A DNA stretch of 64,000 bases from Chthoniobacteraceae bacterium (GCA_947471505.1 CANIWM010000025.1:1-64000); one strand, 5' to 3'; counted from the stretch's first letter, positions 53,655-62,215 are shown. Program-made: numbers and translations. Notes: generated by a model from the letters alone, not told the origin.

Positions 53655-54794
53655 ATGAAACTAAAACTCGCATTCGCAACACTCGCCCTCGCCGGACTCA
53701 CTATCACACACGCCGCAGGTGACGCTGCTACGGATGACCGCCCGGTCGTCCAAATCGCCATCCTGCTCGACAACTCCGGGAGTATGCAGGGGCTCATCCA
53801 GCAGGCCAAAACGCAGATTTGGCAGATCGTCAATGAGTTCATCTCCGCCAAGCAGGACGGCAAGGCGCCCCGCGTGCAAGTGGGGCTTTACGAATACGGC
53901 ATCAAGGACGCACAGGACGACGGCTCCTACGTTCGTCAGCTCGTGCCGCTCACCGAAGATCTCGACAAGCTGAGCGAGAAACTCTTCGCCATCAACAAGG
54001 CCGACTCCGGCGGCTCGGAGTTTTGCGGGTGGGTGATCAAAGAGGCCGTCGAGCACTTCAAATGGGACAAGTCCGCGAAGGCATACAAAGCCATCTTCAT
54101 CGCGGGCAACGAGGAGTTCACCCAAGGCAGCGTGAGCTACAAAACGTCCTGCAAATCCGCCATCGAGAAAGGCATTATCGTCAACACCATCCACTGCGGC
54201 GACGAACAAGAAGGCATTCGCGGCATGTGGAAAGACGCCGCCGCCATGTCCGACGGACGATTCCTCATCATCAACCACAACGCCACCACCGTCAGCATCC
54301 CAGCTCCGCAGGACAAAAGTATCGCCGAGCTGAACGGCAAATTGAACGACAGCTACATCGGCTACGGAAAAGGCGGCGGTGCAGGAAAGGCAAACCAAGT
54401 CGCGCAGGACGGCAATGCGGCGTCTGCGCCCGGCGGCTCCTCGATCTTCGCATCGCGTGCGCTGTCGAAGAGCGCCGCAGTTTACTCGAACTCATCGTGG
54501 GACCTCGTGGATAAATCGAAGGAGAAGGGCTTCGACATCACCAAACTGAGCGAGGCCGACCTCCCCGAAGAGATGAAAAAGATGACGCCCGCCGAGCGCG
54601 TAGCCTACGTGGAAAAGAAGCGCACCGAGCGCGAGGAGCTGCAAAAGAAGATCAAATCCCTCGCCGAAGAACGGGACAAATTCATCGCCGAGAAATCCAA
54701 GAGCGACGCGAAGGAAAGCACGCTCGGCAAGGCCGTGACGACCGCCGTCCGCGAGCAGGCGGAGAAGAAGGGCGTGACGTTCGAGAAGAAGTAA
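53655..54794 (+). CDS. Secreted VWA-domain protein
   Basis: 379-aa exported protein: signal peptide (MKLKLAFATLALAGLTITHA), then a von Willebrand factor A domain at about 30-235 with complete MIDAS start DNSGSM (Asp39, Ser41, Ser43) and a conserved Asp/Gly-rich GGSEFCGWVI region. A Gly/Ala-rich linker follows, then a coiled-coil, Lys/Glu-rich C-terminus (KKMTPAERVAYVEKKRTERE). VWA domains bind divalent metals and protein ligands; this one works in the periplasm or outside. No Shine-Dalgarno before the ATG. Convergent with the EF-hand gene at 54800, 5 bp apart. Confidence 0.9.
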   Translation: MKLKLAFATLALAGLTITHAAGDAATDDRPVVQIAILLDNSGSMQGLIQQAKTQIWQIVNEFISAKQDGKAPRVQVGLYEYGIKDAQDDGSYVRQLVPLTEDLDKLSEKLFAINKADSGGSEFCGWVIKEAVEHFKWDKSAKAYKAIFIAGNEEFTQGSVSYKTSCKSAIEKGIIVNTIHCGDEQEGIRGMWKDAAAMSDGRFLIINHNATTVSIPAPQDKSIAELNGKLNDSYIGYGKGGGAGKANQVAQDGNAASAPGGSSIFASRALSKSAAVYSNSSWDLVDKSKEKGFDITKLSEADLPEEMKKMTPAERVAYVEKKRTEREELQKKIKSLAEERDKFIAEKSKSDAKESTLGKAVTTAVREQAEKKGVTFEKK

Positions 54795-54799
54795 GCCGC

Positions 54800-55192
54800 C
54801 TATTTCTTTTTCGGTGGAGCCTTCGGGGCGGGCTTTGCCGGAGCGGGTTTCGCCGGCGGTGGTGCGGCGGTCCATTTGATCTCGGAGATTTCCGTGTCGT
54901 CGAGAGAGTGATTTCCGTTGCCATCGTAGATTGACAGCCAGCTCTTCGGGTTGTTGCGGTAAACTGCCTGAAGCTTTGAGACTTCGATGCCGGTGATTTT
55001 TCCGTCGTGGTTCTCGTCAACCTTCTTGGCTTCGTCCAGTGCGAGATCGCCGATGGATCGTTGAGGCTTCGCTCGTGTCGGTTTTTTCCCAGGGGCACCG
55101 GGCTTTTTGGCTGGGGCGGCGGGTTTCTTCGGTGCCGGGTCTGCTGCGCTGGCTGCGATGGCTGTGATGATGAGAAGTGCGATGAGTTTCAT
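54800..55192 (-). CDS. Secreted EF-hand protein with Lys/Pro-rich ends
   Basis: 130-aa protein: signal peptide (MKLIALLIITAIAASAA), a Lys/Pro/Ala-rich segment (about 19-45), two EF-hand-like loops DENHDGKITGIE (about 60) and DGNGNHSLDDTE (about 90), and another Lys/Pro/Ala-rich tail. The first loop is near-canonical; the second is slightly diverged. Calcium binding in the periplasm or outside is likely. It is the third small EF-hand protein in this part of the window. 12 bp downstream of trpA on the same strand, so possibly in its operon. Confidence 0.8.
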   Translation of the reverse strand: MKLIALLIITAIAASAADPAPKKPAAPAKKPGAPGKKPTRAKPQRSIGDLALDEAKKVDENHDGKITGIEVSKLQAVYRNNPKSWLSIYDGNGNHSLDDTEISEIKWTAAPPPAKPAPAKPAPKAPPKKK

Positions 55193-55204
55193 AATGATCC
55201 GATG

Positions 55205-56011
55205 TTACGACTTACGAGTCGCTTGAGCAAGCGGTCGGACGAAATCGGCGACTTTGCGCACGAGGTCGGGGTCTGCGCCGAACTCTTCGATGCGCCGGAC
55301 GATTGCGCTGCCGACGATGACGGCGTCTGCCACGGCGGCGATGGCTTTCACTTGTTCCGGCTTGCCCACTCCGAAGCCGACCGCGATCGGCAGTGAAGTG
55401 GTCTTTTTGATCGCCGCGACTTGCTGCGCCATGTCTTCCGCGACGTCCGAGCGTTCGCCCGTGACGCCCGTGCGGCTGACGTAGTAGATGAACCCGCCTG
55501 CGTCCTTAGTGAGCAGCGCGATGCGCTCGGGGGGCGTGGTCGGCGCGATGAGGCGGATGCGCTTCAGCGGGCCGTGCATCCGAAGTTCGGGCGACGCCTC
55601 GTCTTCATCCGGCGGTAGGTCGAGAAACAGAATACCGTCGGCACCAGCGGTGGCTGCATCGGCGAGGAAGGTGTCGAAGCCGTAGCGATACACCGGGTTC
55701 ATGTATGTATAGAGCACGATGGGAATCTGGCTCTTCACACGGATCTCCCGGATACATGCGAAGACGCCGAGCACGCTGGCTCCAGCAGCGAGCGCCCGAG
55801 TGGATGCCATCTGGTTCACCACGCCATCGGCGAGCGGATCGCTAAATGGAACGCCGATTTCGATGAGGTCCACGCCCGCATCCTCCATTGCCCATACGAG
55901 TTCGCGCGTTGCGGCAAGCGTTGGGTCGCCGCCGCAGATGTAGGCGATGAATCCGGCGCGGGATTCCGAGCGGAGTTGAGCAAACTTTTGGTCGATGCGA
56001 TTCGTGGACAT
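55205..56011 (-). CDS. trpA: Tryptophan synthase alpha subunit
   Basis: 268-aa TIM-barrel enzyme that splits indole-3-glycerol phosphate into indole and glyceraldehyde 3-phosphate, handing indole to TrpB. Catalytic Glu51 and Asp62 lie in DLIEIGVPFSDPLADG; GVTGERSDV and the phosphate-binding GFGVGKPEQ and VGSAIVRRI are in place. The residue after the catalytic Asp-Gly is V-V-N-Q rather than the more usual P-x-I-Q, a small deviation. Length is normal. trpB is not next to it: the upstream neighbour is divergent, so the trp genes are probably dispersed. Start ATG 56011. Confidence 0.95.
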   Translation of the reverse strand: MSTNRIDQKFAQLRSESRAGFIAYICGGDPTLAATRELVWAMEDAGVDLIEIGVPFSDPLADGVVNQMASTRALAAGASVLGVFACIREIRVKSQIPIVLYTYMNPVYRYGFDTFLADAATAGADGILFLDLPPDEDEASPELRMHGPLKRIRLIAPTTPPERIALLTKDAGGFIYYVSRTGVTGERSDVAEDMAQQVAAIKKTTSLPIAVGFGVGKPEQVKAIAAVADAVIVGSAIVRRIEEFGADPDLVRKVADFVRPLAQATRKS

Positions 56012-56093
56012 GAGGAGCAAGACTGGCGGATTTCGCTGCTGCGCTGCAAGCACGGCGTTGACCGCGAGGCGGGAATCATTCTAAATCTAGCCC

Positions 56094-56357
56094 ATGTCCG
56101 AGCCGACCGAACCAAATCAACCCACTGCCACGAAAAAACCGCTCCGTGACCTCGTGGAAAAGACCGCCAGCGGCGTGCAAAAACGCCCCGTCAACTCGAT
56201 TGTCTGGGCGTTCTTCGTCGGCATTTTCCTCACCATCGTTCCCGTCGGTCGCATCGTGGGAGCCGTGGTGAGTCTCGCGGTCGCGCTCATTCGCCCTGTT
56301 CTCCTGCTCCTCGGAGTCGTGAAGCTCTTCGAAGAAGTGGAACAGCGCCGGAAATGA
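56094..56357 (+). CDS. Small membrane protein
   Basis: 87-aa protein with a polar N-terminus (about 1-33) and a hydrophobic region of two helices (about 36-56 and 58-75), then a charged tail KLFEEVEQRRK. No family known to me; similar short proteins occur next to trp or envelope genes in verrucomicrobia. Divergent from trpA with 82 bp between, and coupled by ATGA overlap to the next, even shorter, gene. Confidence 0.65.
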   Translation: MSEPTEPNQPTATKKPLRDLVEKTASGVQKRPVNSIVWAFFVGIFLTIVPVGRIVGAVVSLAVALIRPVLLLLGVVKLFEEVEQRRK

Positions 56358-56485
56358 CCCGCGAACTGGCGAGGAAATGGGCGGAAACATGCAAGCGCAG
56401 TCCGTCTGTGGCCCTTATGTCTGCGGTAGCCGTGGGCTTTCTTGCTGGCATGGTTCTTCGGGTTTTTGAACGCCGGAAAGAATAA
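56354..56485 (+). CDS. 43-aa single-helix protein, ATGA-coupled
   Basis: ATG at 56354 overlaps the previous stop (ATGA). The product starts MTRELARKWAETCKRSPSVA, has one hydrophobic helix (ALMSAVAVGFLAGMVL) and a basic tail ERRKE. The overlap, coherent topology and membrane neighbour support translation; together the two could form a membrane complex of unknown role. Confidence 0.5.
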   Translation: MTRELARKWAETCKRSPSVALMSAVAVGFLAGMVLRVFERRKE

Positions 56486-56600
56486 TCGCATCCTCTTTGC
56501 GGCGGCGATTGCTTGTTAGATTCGCATTCGCGTTGTCAAAAGGAGCGAGTCTCGCGCTATTGGTCCCGATCAGTCCTTTGCGGGCGATCACACTTCTATC

Positions 56601-58568
56601 ATGAAATTCTCCACGAAATATCGACCGCTGCTCCGTGCTGTCTGTCTCCTTGCACTCACTCTCGTGGCCGCTCTCTCGCACGCCGCCGAGCAAAAGAAAA
56701 ACATCCTCTTCATCCTCGCCGACGACCTCGGCTGGAGCGACACGACGCTTTACGGGAATACGAAATACTACAAGACCCCGAACCTCGAACGCCTCGCGAA
56801 ACGCGGGATGCTTTTCTCCCGCGCGTACTCCGCGAGTCCGCTGTGCTCGCCGACGCGAGCGAGCATTCTCACAGGCCTGCATCCGGCGCGCACGGGCGTC
56901 ACCACGCCGAATTGCCATGTCCCGCAAGTCGTGCTCAAAGCCACGCCCGGCGTGAAGGCTGCGGCGGGGAATAAAGCCGTGGAGCCGGTTCCCGTCACGC
57001 GCCTCAACACCAGCTACACCACGCTCGCCGAGACGCTCAAAGCTGCGGGCTACGCGACCGGGCATTTTGGAAAATGGCACCTCGGCCCCGAGCCGTACTC
57101 GCCGCTTCAGCAGGGCTTCGATGTCGATGTCCCGCACTGGCCCGGACCCGGACCCGCGGGCGGTTACGTGGCTCCGTGGAAGTTCAAGGACTTCGACGCC
57201 GACCCCGCAGAGCCCGACCAACACATCGAAGACCGCATGGCGAAGGAAGCCGTCGCCTTTTTGGAGAAACACAAAGACGAGCCGTTTTTCCTCAACTACT
57301 GGATGTTCAGCGTCCACGCGCCGTTCGACGCGAAGAAGGCGCTCATCGAAAAATACGCGAAGACCGCCAACCCCGCCGACCCGCAGCACTGCCCCACGTA
57401 TGCCGCGATGGTCGAGAGTATGGACGACGCCATCGGCACGCTGCTCGACACGCTCGACCGGCTGAAGCTCGCCGACAAAACCATCGTCGTCTTCACCTCC
57501 GACAACGGCGGCAATATGTATAGCGATGTGGACGGCGTCGTCCCCACCAGCAACGCCCCGCTCCGCGGCGGAAAAGCGACCACGTTTGAAGGCGGCATCC
57601 GCGTCCCGTGCGTCGTCAGCGCCCCCGGCATCACCGCCCCCGGCACCCGCAGCGAAGCCATGATCCAAAGCACCGACTTTTTCCCCACGCTCCTCGAACT
57701 CCTCGCCCTGCCGCGCCCCGCCGACATCCCGTTCGACGGAAAAAGCATCGTCCCCGCCCTGCGCGGACAGCCCTTTGAGCGCGGCCCCATGTTCACCTAC
57801 TTCCCTCACAACCCGCCCGTGCCCGAATGGCAGCCGCCCTCCGTCGTCGTCCACGAAGGCGATTGGAAACTCATCCGCCTTTTCCATCAGGGCGAAAACG
57901 GCGCGCACCGCTGGAAGCTCTTCAACCTCCGCGAAGACATCGGCGAACGCAACGACCTCGCCGCCAAACAGCCCGACCGCGTGAAATCGATGGACGCCCT
58001 CATTGGAAATTTCCTCACCGAAACCAGCGCCGTCCTGCCCGTCCCAAACCCCGACTTCGACCCCGCGAAGTATCGCCCCGACGAGGAAGGAAAAGGCAAA
58101 ATCCGCGACAACGCAAAACCCGACCGCGCCCCGAAGAAAACCCATGCACCCGCTCCCGCCGCCGCCGCGCCGGAGAAAGTGGACGCCGCCCTGCAAGGCT
58201 GGCGCGCCCGTGCCTGCACGGCCACGGTGAAAGACGGCATTGTCACCATCACAGCCACCGGCGACGCACCATTTCTCGGCTTCGCCCCCGGCCCGCTCGA
58301 CGCCGGAGCCACCCTGAAGGTCCGCATCAAAAGCAACGGCGGCACCGGCAAAGTCGCGTGGCTACCTTCCCCCGCCACACCCGCAGCCGAAGCACCCAAG
58401 CCCGCCGAGTTCAGCATCAAAGCAGGCGACTGGACTGAAATCACATCGCCCATCCCCGCCCAGTCCGACAAACCCGGAGTCCTCCGCCTCTTCCTCCCCG
58501 GCGACGCCACCGCCATCGACTGGATCGAACTCACCACCGCAGGGAAAGCGCGGCGCTGGGAGTTTTAA
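56601..58568 (+). CDS. Secreted sulfatase (arylsulfatase A-like)
   Basis: 655-aa exported sulfatase (PF00884). Signal peptide to about residue 28; metal ligands ADDLGW (Asp41, Asp42); the formylglycine site [12 protein letters not shown] with Cys82 in CxPxR; GKWHLG and SDNGG motifs later. A long Ala/Pro-rich linker (about 520-550) leads to a C-terminal beta-sandwich module. It removes sulfate esters from glycans or similar substrates outside the cytoplasm. Activation needs a formylglycine-generating enzyme, not found in this window. Substrate subfamily cannot be decided here. No Shine-Dalgarno before ATG 56601. Confidence 0.95.
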   Translation: MKFSTKYRPLLRAVCLLALTLVAALSHAAEQKKNILFILADDLGWSDTTLYGNTKYYKTPNLERLAKRGMLFSRAYSASPLCSPTRASILTGLHPARTGVTTPNCHVPQVVLKATPGVKAAAGNKAVEPVPVTRLNTSYTTLAETLKAAGYATGHFGKWHLGPEPYSPLQQGFDVDVPHWPGPGPAGGYVAPWKFKDFDADPAEPDQHIEDRMAKEAVAFLEKHKDEPFFLNYWMFSVHAPFDAKKALIEKYAKTANPADPQHCPTYAAMVESMDDAIGTLLDTLDRLKLADKTIVVFTSDNGGNMYSDVDGVVPTSNAPLRGGKATTFEGGIRVPCVVSAPGITAPGTRSEAMIQSTDFFPTLLELLALPRPADIPFDGKSIVPALRGQPFERGPMFTYFPHNPPVPEWQPPSVVVHEGDWKLIRLFHQGENGAHRWKLFNLREDIGERNDLAAKQPDRVKSMDALIGNFLTETSAVLPVPNPDFDPAKYRPDEEGKGKIRDNAKPDRAPKKTHAPAPAAAAPEKVDAALQGWRARACTATVKDGIVTITATGDAPFLGFAPGPLDAGATLKVRIKSNGGTGKVAWLPSPATPAAEAPKPAEFSIKAGDWTEITSPIPAQSDKPGVLRLFLPGDATAIDWIELTTAGKARRWEF

Positions 58569-58587
58569 CAGGCGCAGGCGCAAAAAC

Positions 58588-58683
58588 GTAGCTCGACATT
58601 CCGATGTCGAGTCGCGGTCACAGAAAAACAGGACGCTCTCTCTGATAGGGACGGCAAAACTCGACTTTGGAAAGTCGAGCTAC
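58588..58683. repeat. REP-like inverted pair (CTCGAC family), copy 3
   Basis: GTAG (58588-58591), palindrome CTCGACATTCCGATGTCGAG (58592-58611), spacer of 48 bp, then CTCGACTTTGGAAAGTCGAG (58660-58679) and CTAC (58680-58683). The flanks GGCGCAA (left, near 58579) and TTGCGCC (right, near 58700) extend the inverted repeat beyond both ends, as in copy 2. Located just after the sulfatase stop. Confidence 0.92.
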
Positions 58684-58788
58684 GTCGCGCCTCCGACTTA
58701 TTGCGCCCGTATCTTAACCAGACGGTGAATCGCGCTGCGCCGCATCATGCCAGTTGCATCCGGCACCTGTAGTCGGTATGCGGTCCGT

Positions 58789-59844
58789 ATGAAAATCATC
58801 CACTGCATCTCCACCGGAATCTTCCTTCTCTCCGCCAACCTTTATGCGCAAGTCGCGCGCCCGGTCGAACCGCTCGCCGAAAACCCCGGCAACGATGGCG
58901 ACGGCAGTTTCACCGTCGGCCCTGATTACCCGAAAGCCCCGGACCTCACCGACCTCGGAAACCCGAAGGGCAAACAGTTCCAGTTCTCGATGAAGCTGGC
59001 CGACAGCAAAATCTTCCGCGGCGACGACACCACGCTGGAGCCCTCGAAAAAGGAAGTCCGCACGGAGCGCAAGATCTTCGTTTACATCCCGGCCGCGTAC
59101 AAAGACGGCACCGCCGCGCCGCTCATGATCATCCACGACGGAGCCGGCCCGCTGAATCTCGTCCGTAACGCGCTCGACAATCTCACGATTTCCAAAGACC
59201 CAAAACGCAAGCTGCCGGCGTTCATCGCCATCGCCGTGGAGAACGGAGGGAACGACGGAAAGAACAGCCAGCGCGGGCTTGAATACGACACGATGTCCGA
59301 CCGCCTCGCACGTTTCATCAACGACGAAGTGCTTCCCGCCGTCCTCGCAAATGCGGAAATCAAAGCCGCGTATCCGAAGCTCGCTTTCACCAAAAACCCA
59401 TGGGGCCGCGCGGCGCTCGGCTGTAGCTCCGGCGGCGCAGCGGCGCTGAGCATGGGCTGGTTCCGCCCCGACCTCTTCCGCCGGATCGTGGCATACTCCG
59501 GCACGTTTGTGGACCAGCAGGACGACGACGCGCCCGAGGAGGCGAAGTTCCCGCTCGGCGCGTGGGAATACCACTCCAGCATGAAGCTTATCGAGAAGAG
59601 CGAGAAAAAGCCGCTGCGCATTTTCACGCATGTCTCGGAGAACGACCTGCGCGCGAAAGATCCCGAGAGCACCAACCACAATTGGGTGATGGCCGGCGAA
59701 CGCACCGCCGCCGCGCTCAAGGCGAAAGGCTATCACCAGCGCTTCGTCTTTTCAAAAGGCACCGGCCACTGCGACGGCAAAGTCTTCCAGCTCACGCTCG
59801 CCGACACGCTCGTGTGGCTGTGGCAGGGGTATCGCGCGGAGTAA
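58789..59844 (+). CDS. Secreted esterase (Fes/PF00756-like)
   Basis: 351-aa exported alpha/beta hydrolase. Signal peptide MKIIHCISTGIFLLSANLYA. The nucleophile Ser lies in ALGCSSGGAAAL, an acidic residue probably in HVSENDLRA, and the His in FSKGTGHCDGKV; the core begins with FVYIPAAY.......PLMIIHDG, as in the esterase D/putative esterase family that includes carbohydrate esterases and enterochelin esterases. Downstream of the sulfatase, so a role in removing acyl groups from polysaccharides is plausible but inferred. Start ATG 58789 chosen for the signal peptide. Confidence 0.9.
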   Translation: MKIIHCISTGIFLLSANLYAQVARPVEPLAENPGNDGDGSFTVGPDYPKAPDLTDLGNPKGKQFQFSMKLADSKIFRGDDTTLEPSKKEVRTERKIFVYIPAAYKDGTAAPLMIIHDGAGPLNLVRNALDNLTISKDPKRKLPAFIAIAVENGGNDGKNSQRGLEYDTMSDRLARFINDEVLPAVLANAEIKAAYPKLAFTKNPWGRAALGCSSGGAAALSMGWFRPDLFRRIVAYSGTFVDQQDDDAPEEAKFPLGAWEYHSSMKLIEKSEKKPLRIFTHVSENDLRAKDPESTNHNWVMAGERTAAALKAKGYHQRFVFSKGTGHCDGKVFQLTLADTLVWLWQGYRAE

Positions 59845-60010
59845 GGAGCGATAGTTTGGAGTGAGACCGACCCAAACTAAGCGCATCTCTCCATACCGCG
59901 TCCCGTCTTTCGTATCTGAACAATCCCCGCACAAAGTTAAAGGGGTGTGGTTAAAAGTGGAAAAGTGGAAAGGCGGGCAGACGTTGGCGCACGGACGGGA
60001 TCCGCATCAA

Positions 60011-60114
60011 GGAGGGGGAACGTCTCGTTCCCCTGAACCACGAAGTGGTTCCCGAGCTGCTCGCAGGTTAAGGGAGGCGCTTCGCGCTTCAGGGGAACGG
60101 GACGTTCCCCCTCC
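60011..60114. repeat. REP-like inverted pair (GC family), GGAG type
   Basis: GGAG (60011-60014) and hairpin GGGGAACG-TCT-CGTTCCCC (60015-60033); inner hairpin GAACCAC-GAA-GTGGTTC; then GGGGAACG-GGA-CGTTCCCC (60092-60110) and CTCC (60111-60114), the inverted GGAG. In the repeat-rich spacer 59845-61020, which contains no gene I can support; a 370-aa plus ORF through it is composed of repeat translation. Confidence 0.9.
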
Positions 60115-60227
60115 TTGGGGGCTTTCGCCCTTTTGGTACCGTTCCCGTTTGCAATCCACTTTTAATCACACCCAAGTTAAAGCCCGCAGTCGTCGCGCCG
60201 ACGCACGAGTGGCAGCACCGCCCCGCA

Positions 60228-60500
60228 GCGAATACAGTTTCGCCGCCGTCGGATCGCTCCGCCCGTCAAAAGCCTCCGTTCCGCCCGCGTCGGTTCGCTC
60301 CGTGCTCGCCCGCTCGCCGATCCCTCCGGCGTCGGACCACACCCTGCGCCAAAAGTGCCCCATCCGCCTGCGTCGGACCGCACCCCGCGCCAAAAGCCCA
60401 CCATCCGCCGCCGTCGGATTGCAGACTGGGCTAAAATTGACCAATCCGCCCCCGTCGGATCGGTCAATTCTCCAGAAGACCCCGATCCGACGGTGTCGTA
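60228..60500. repeat. 41-bp degenerate tandem repeat array, about 6.5 units
   Basis: The sequence GTCGG recurs at 60248, 60289, 60331, 60372, 60413, 60454 and 60495, spacing 41 or 42 bp. Each unit has an ATCCGCC...GTCGGAT dyad and a CGCCAAAAG-like part. With a period of 41 no frame stays constant, so it is not coding. Function unknown. Confidence 0.75.
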
Positions 60501-60740
60501 ACTCACCGCCCAACAGAGAAAATCGCGTAATTTACGCAAAAAGTGGTCAAAAAGCACCAGCCCCACCACCCGCGCCGCGTTCCATGGAACAAAACTACCC
60601 CGAAAGCCCACCCGCAAAAAGTAGCTCGCCAGTCCCTTGGTGGCTAAAAAGACATCGGCAAAGCCGCATAAAGAAATGTGAGAAAAAGAAGATCGCTAAG
60701 CAACTGATACCAACTTCCATAAATAAAGAGACGGGAGAAA

Positions 60741-60829
60741 GTAGCGGGGCCGTCTCGGCCCCGTCGCGACACGCAGTGTCGCAGCGCGGCAAGCGCCTTC
60801 AGCGCTCGGGGGCGGGACGCCCCCGCTAC
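60741..60829. repeat. REP-like inverted pair (GC family), GTAG type
   Basis: GTAG (60741-60744) with hairpin CGGGGCCG-TCT-CGGCCCCG (60745-60763); inner hairpin GCGACAC-GCA-GTGTCGC; then CGGGGGCG-GGA-CGCCCCCG (60807-60825) and CTAC (60826-60829). Stem differs from 60011-60114 but pairing, loop bases and layout are the same. The rest of 60830-61020 shows nothing. Confidence 0.9.
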
Positions 60830-61020
60830 GATTGGTTCCTCTCCGCAGTCTCGTTATTTCAGGAAGATGGGATGACCGGCAATTTTCCACGTCTGCGCAA
60901 AGTAGTCAGCGACTTCAGTCGGCACGGCGCGGCAGGAAGTGAAGCCGTCCGATCTCCGAGCGAATCGTGTTAGGAAAAAGCGTAGCTTTTTTTGGGCTTG
61001 GTCGGTTTGGTGCCGTCGCT

Positions 61021-61770
61021 CTAGGCGCTCTGCCGAGGTAAGAAGCGGCCGGGGTAGAGTCTGCGGAAGTGTCTCACTGCGCTTCCCGGATACACATAGC
61101 CGGTGTGTCGTTTGATTTCCTCCAAGCTCGCTCCCGCATTCCAGAGGGTTTCCAGCAGTTGAAGCTTTTCGAGGTAGGCTGCTTTCTTCCGGGCGAGAGC
61201 TGCTGCCCTCGCTGCACGGGCCGGAGCGGATTTCGCGCGAGCGGCTTTTGACCCGCTCGGGCGGCGATAGGGAAAGCGGCCGGGGAAGCGTTTGCGCAGG
61301 CTCCCCATGTTCGCTGCGGCCGAACGGAAGCCGGTTTTGAGGAAGATTTCTTCGTTGTTTGCTCCGGCGATCCACAGGGCCTCGATGGCATCGAGCATTG
61401 GCGCACGAGCGGCATCCCTGATTGCTTTCCGGTCCCGTGCAGCCGCTTTGCGCTCGGCTTTACGCTCGGCTTTGCGCTGGGCGGTCCGGGCTCTGCACTG
61501 GGCGTTGTTGTAGTAGGTGATGCCTTCTTTCCGGGCATACACCCGGATCATTTCGCGGGTGACGCCATATTTTTTGGCGATGTCGGCGAGGGTGGGGGAC
61601 TCGTAGGAGCGCAGCTCTGCCAGCATGCGCTTGCGCTGGGCAAAGGTCAGTTTGCCCTCACGCTTGGTGCCCGGTCGCCCCCCCTCGGGCGGATGGAGAC
61701 ACCTGCTTGGCGGAGAGCGCTGTAAATCTTGGTAGTGCTGACCCCGGCTTCGAGGGCAAGCGCGGTGCAT
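61021..61770 (-). CDS. Frameshifted HTH-repeat protein, C-terminal part
   Basis: Up to 249 aa, but the first about 27 codons overlap the 61647-61847 gene out of phase and look non-coding; the likely real content starts near GRPGTKREGKLT (about 61680). It has an HTH (LADIAKKYGVTREMIRVYARKEG), a Lys/Arg/Ala-rich linker, and two copies of a roughly 45-residue module LDAIEALWIAGANNEEIFLKTGF..PGRF and LQLLETLWNAGASLEEIKRHTGY..PGRF. Strongly basic: DNA or RNA binding is likely. Joining with the upstream frame by one added base at the C7 run (61678-61684) restores one protein. A start at ATG 61626 is an alternative for this part alone. Confidence 0.65.
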   Translation of the reverse strand: MHRACPRSRGQHYQDLQRSPPSRCLHPPEGGRPGTKREGKLTFAQRKRMLAELRSYESPTLADIAKKYGVTREMIRVYARKEGITYYNNAQCRARTAQRKAERKAERKAAARDRKAIRDAARAPMLDAIEALWIAGANNEEIFLKTGFRSAAANMGSLRKRFPGRFPYRRPSGSKAARAKSAPARAARAAALARKKAAYLEKLQLLETLWNAGASLEEIKRHTGYVYPGSAVRHFRRLYPGRFLPRQSA

Positions 61771-61847
61771 GGTTCGCCGGCCTGGTAGCGGCGGATTAGT
61801 TCATCAATGCTGAGGTTGGACGCTTTGTCTGTTCGGCCGCGTTTCAT
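61647..61847 (-). CDS. HTH-repeat protein, N-terminal part
   Basis: 66-aa ORF starting MKRGRTDKASNLSIDELIRR, with an HTH (YQAGEPCTALALEAGVSTTKIYSALRQ). The N-terminal portion flows in sense into the 61021-61770 frame if one base is inserted in the run of seven C at 61678-61684 (minus-strand G7): the junction becomes RPRGG-RPGTKREGK. Thus it is probably the start of that gene, divided by a frameshift or joined by -1 slippage. Its ATG abuts the TAA of the upstream 61848 gene, a sign of coupled translation. Confidence 0.65.
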   Translation of the reverse strand: MKRGRTDKASNLSIDELIRRYQAGEPCTALALEAGVSTTKIYSALRQAGVSIRPRGGDRAPSVRAN

Positions 61848-62201
61848 TTACATTGTTGGTTTTGCGCTGGTTTTTCGTTGCCGTCGAGCCTTTGTCGGGA
61901 GGAGGGGGGCGGTGAGGCGTTCGTAGAGGGCGAAGAGGTGCTCGACTCGGGCGCGGTCGGTGGGGAAGGGGGCGCTGCCTTTGAGGGCGGAGGCGACGGC
62001 GTAGGCGCGGTCCACGGCGCGGTCGAGGGCGGCGTGGGCAGCAGCCAGAGGGGCGGGCATGGAGAGCGGGTCGTAGAGGTCCGCAAGGGTGGAGGCGGGG
62101 TAGGCGGCGCGGGCGGTGAGGACGGCTTGCGGGGGCGTATTGCTCCCGATGAAGCGCGGATTTTTGCGCGAATCGGCGATTGCGAAGCACGAGTGTTTCA
62201 T
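61848..62201 (-). CDS. MmeI C-terminal-domain-like fragment
   Basis: 117-aa protein whose middle (AVLTARAAYPASTLADLYDP, LSMPAPLAAAHAALDRAVDR, ARVEHLFALYERL) matches the C-terminal domain of MmeI-type restriction-methylation enzymes (type IIL, about 900 residues). The rest of MmeI (nuclease, helicase-like, methyltransferase and recognition parts) is absent: a TAA directly precedes the ATG in frame and the first about 22 residues are unrelated. It is either a remnant of a lost MmeI gene or a stand-alone use of this domain. Divergent from the methyltransferase at 62216, 14 bp between. Confidence 0.6.
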   Translation of the reverse strand: MKHSCFAIADSRKNPRFIGSNTPPQAVLTARAAYPASTLADLYDPLSMPAPLAAAHAALDRAVDRAYAVASALKGSAPFPTDRARVEHLFALYERLTAPLLPTKARRQRKTSAKPTM

Positions 62202-62215
62202 TTAGTCCTTTGAGC

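Noticed and set aside
56415-58196. 593-aa minus ORF
   Set aside because: Antisense to the sulfatase with intact CxPxR and metal ligands.
60228-60500. CRISPR array
   Set aside because: Units are contiguous and degenerate with no constant repeat separated by unique spacers; no cas genes. The same applies to both 21-bp arrays.
59861-60973. 370-aa plus ORF
   Set aside because: Composed of translations of two palindromic elements and the 41-bp array; no codon signal or domain.
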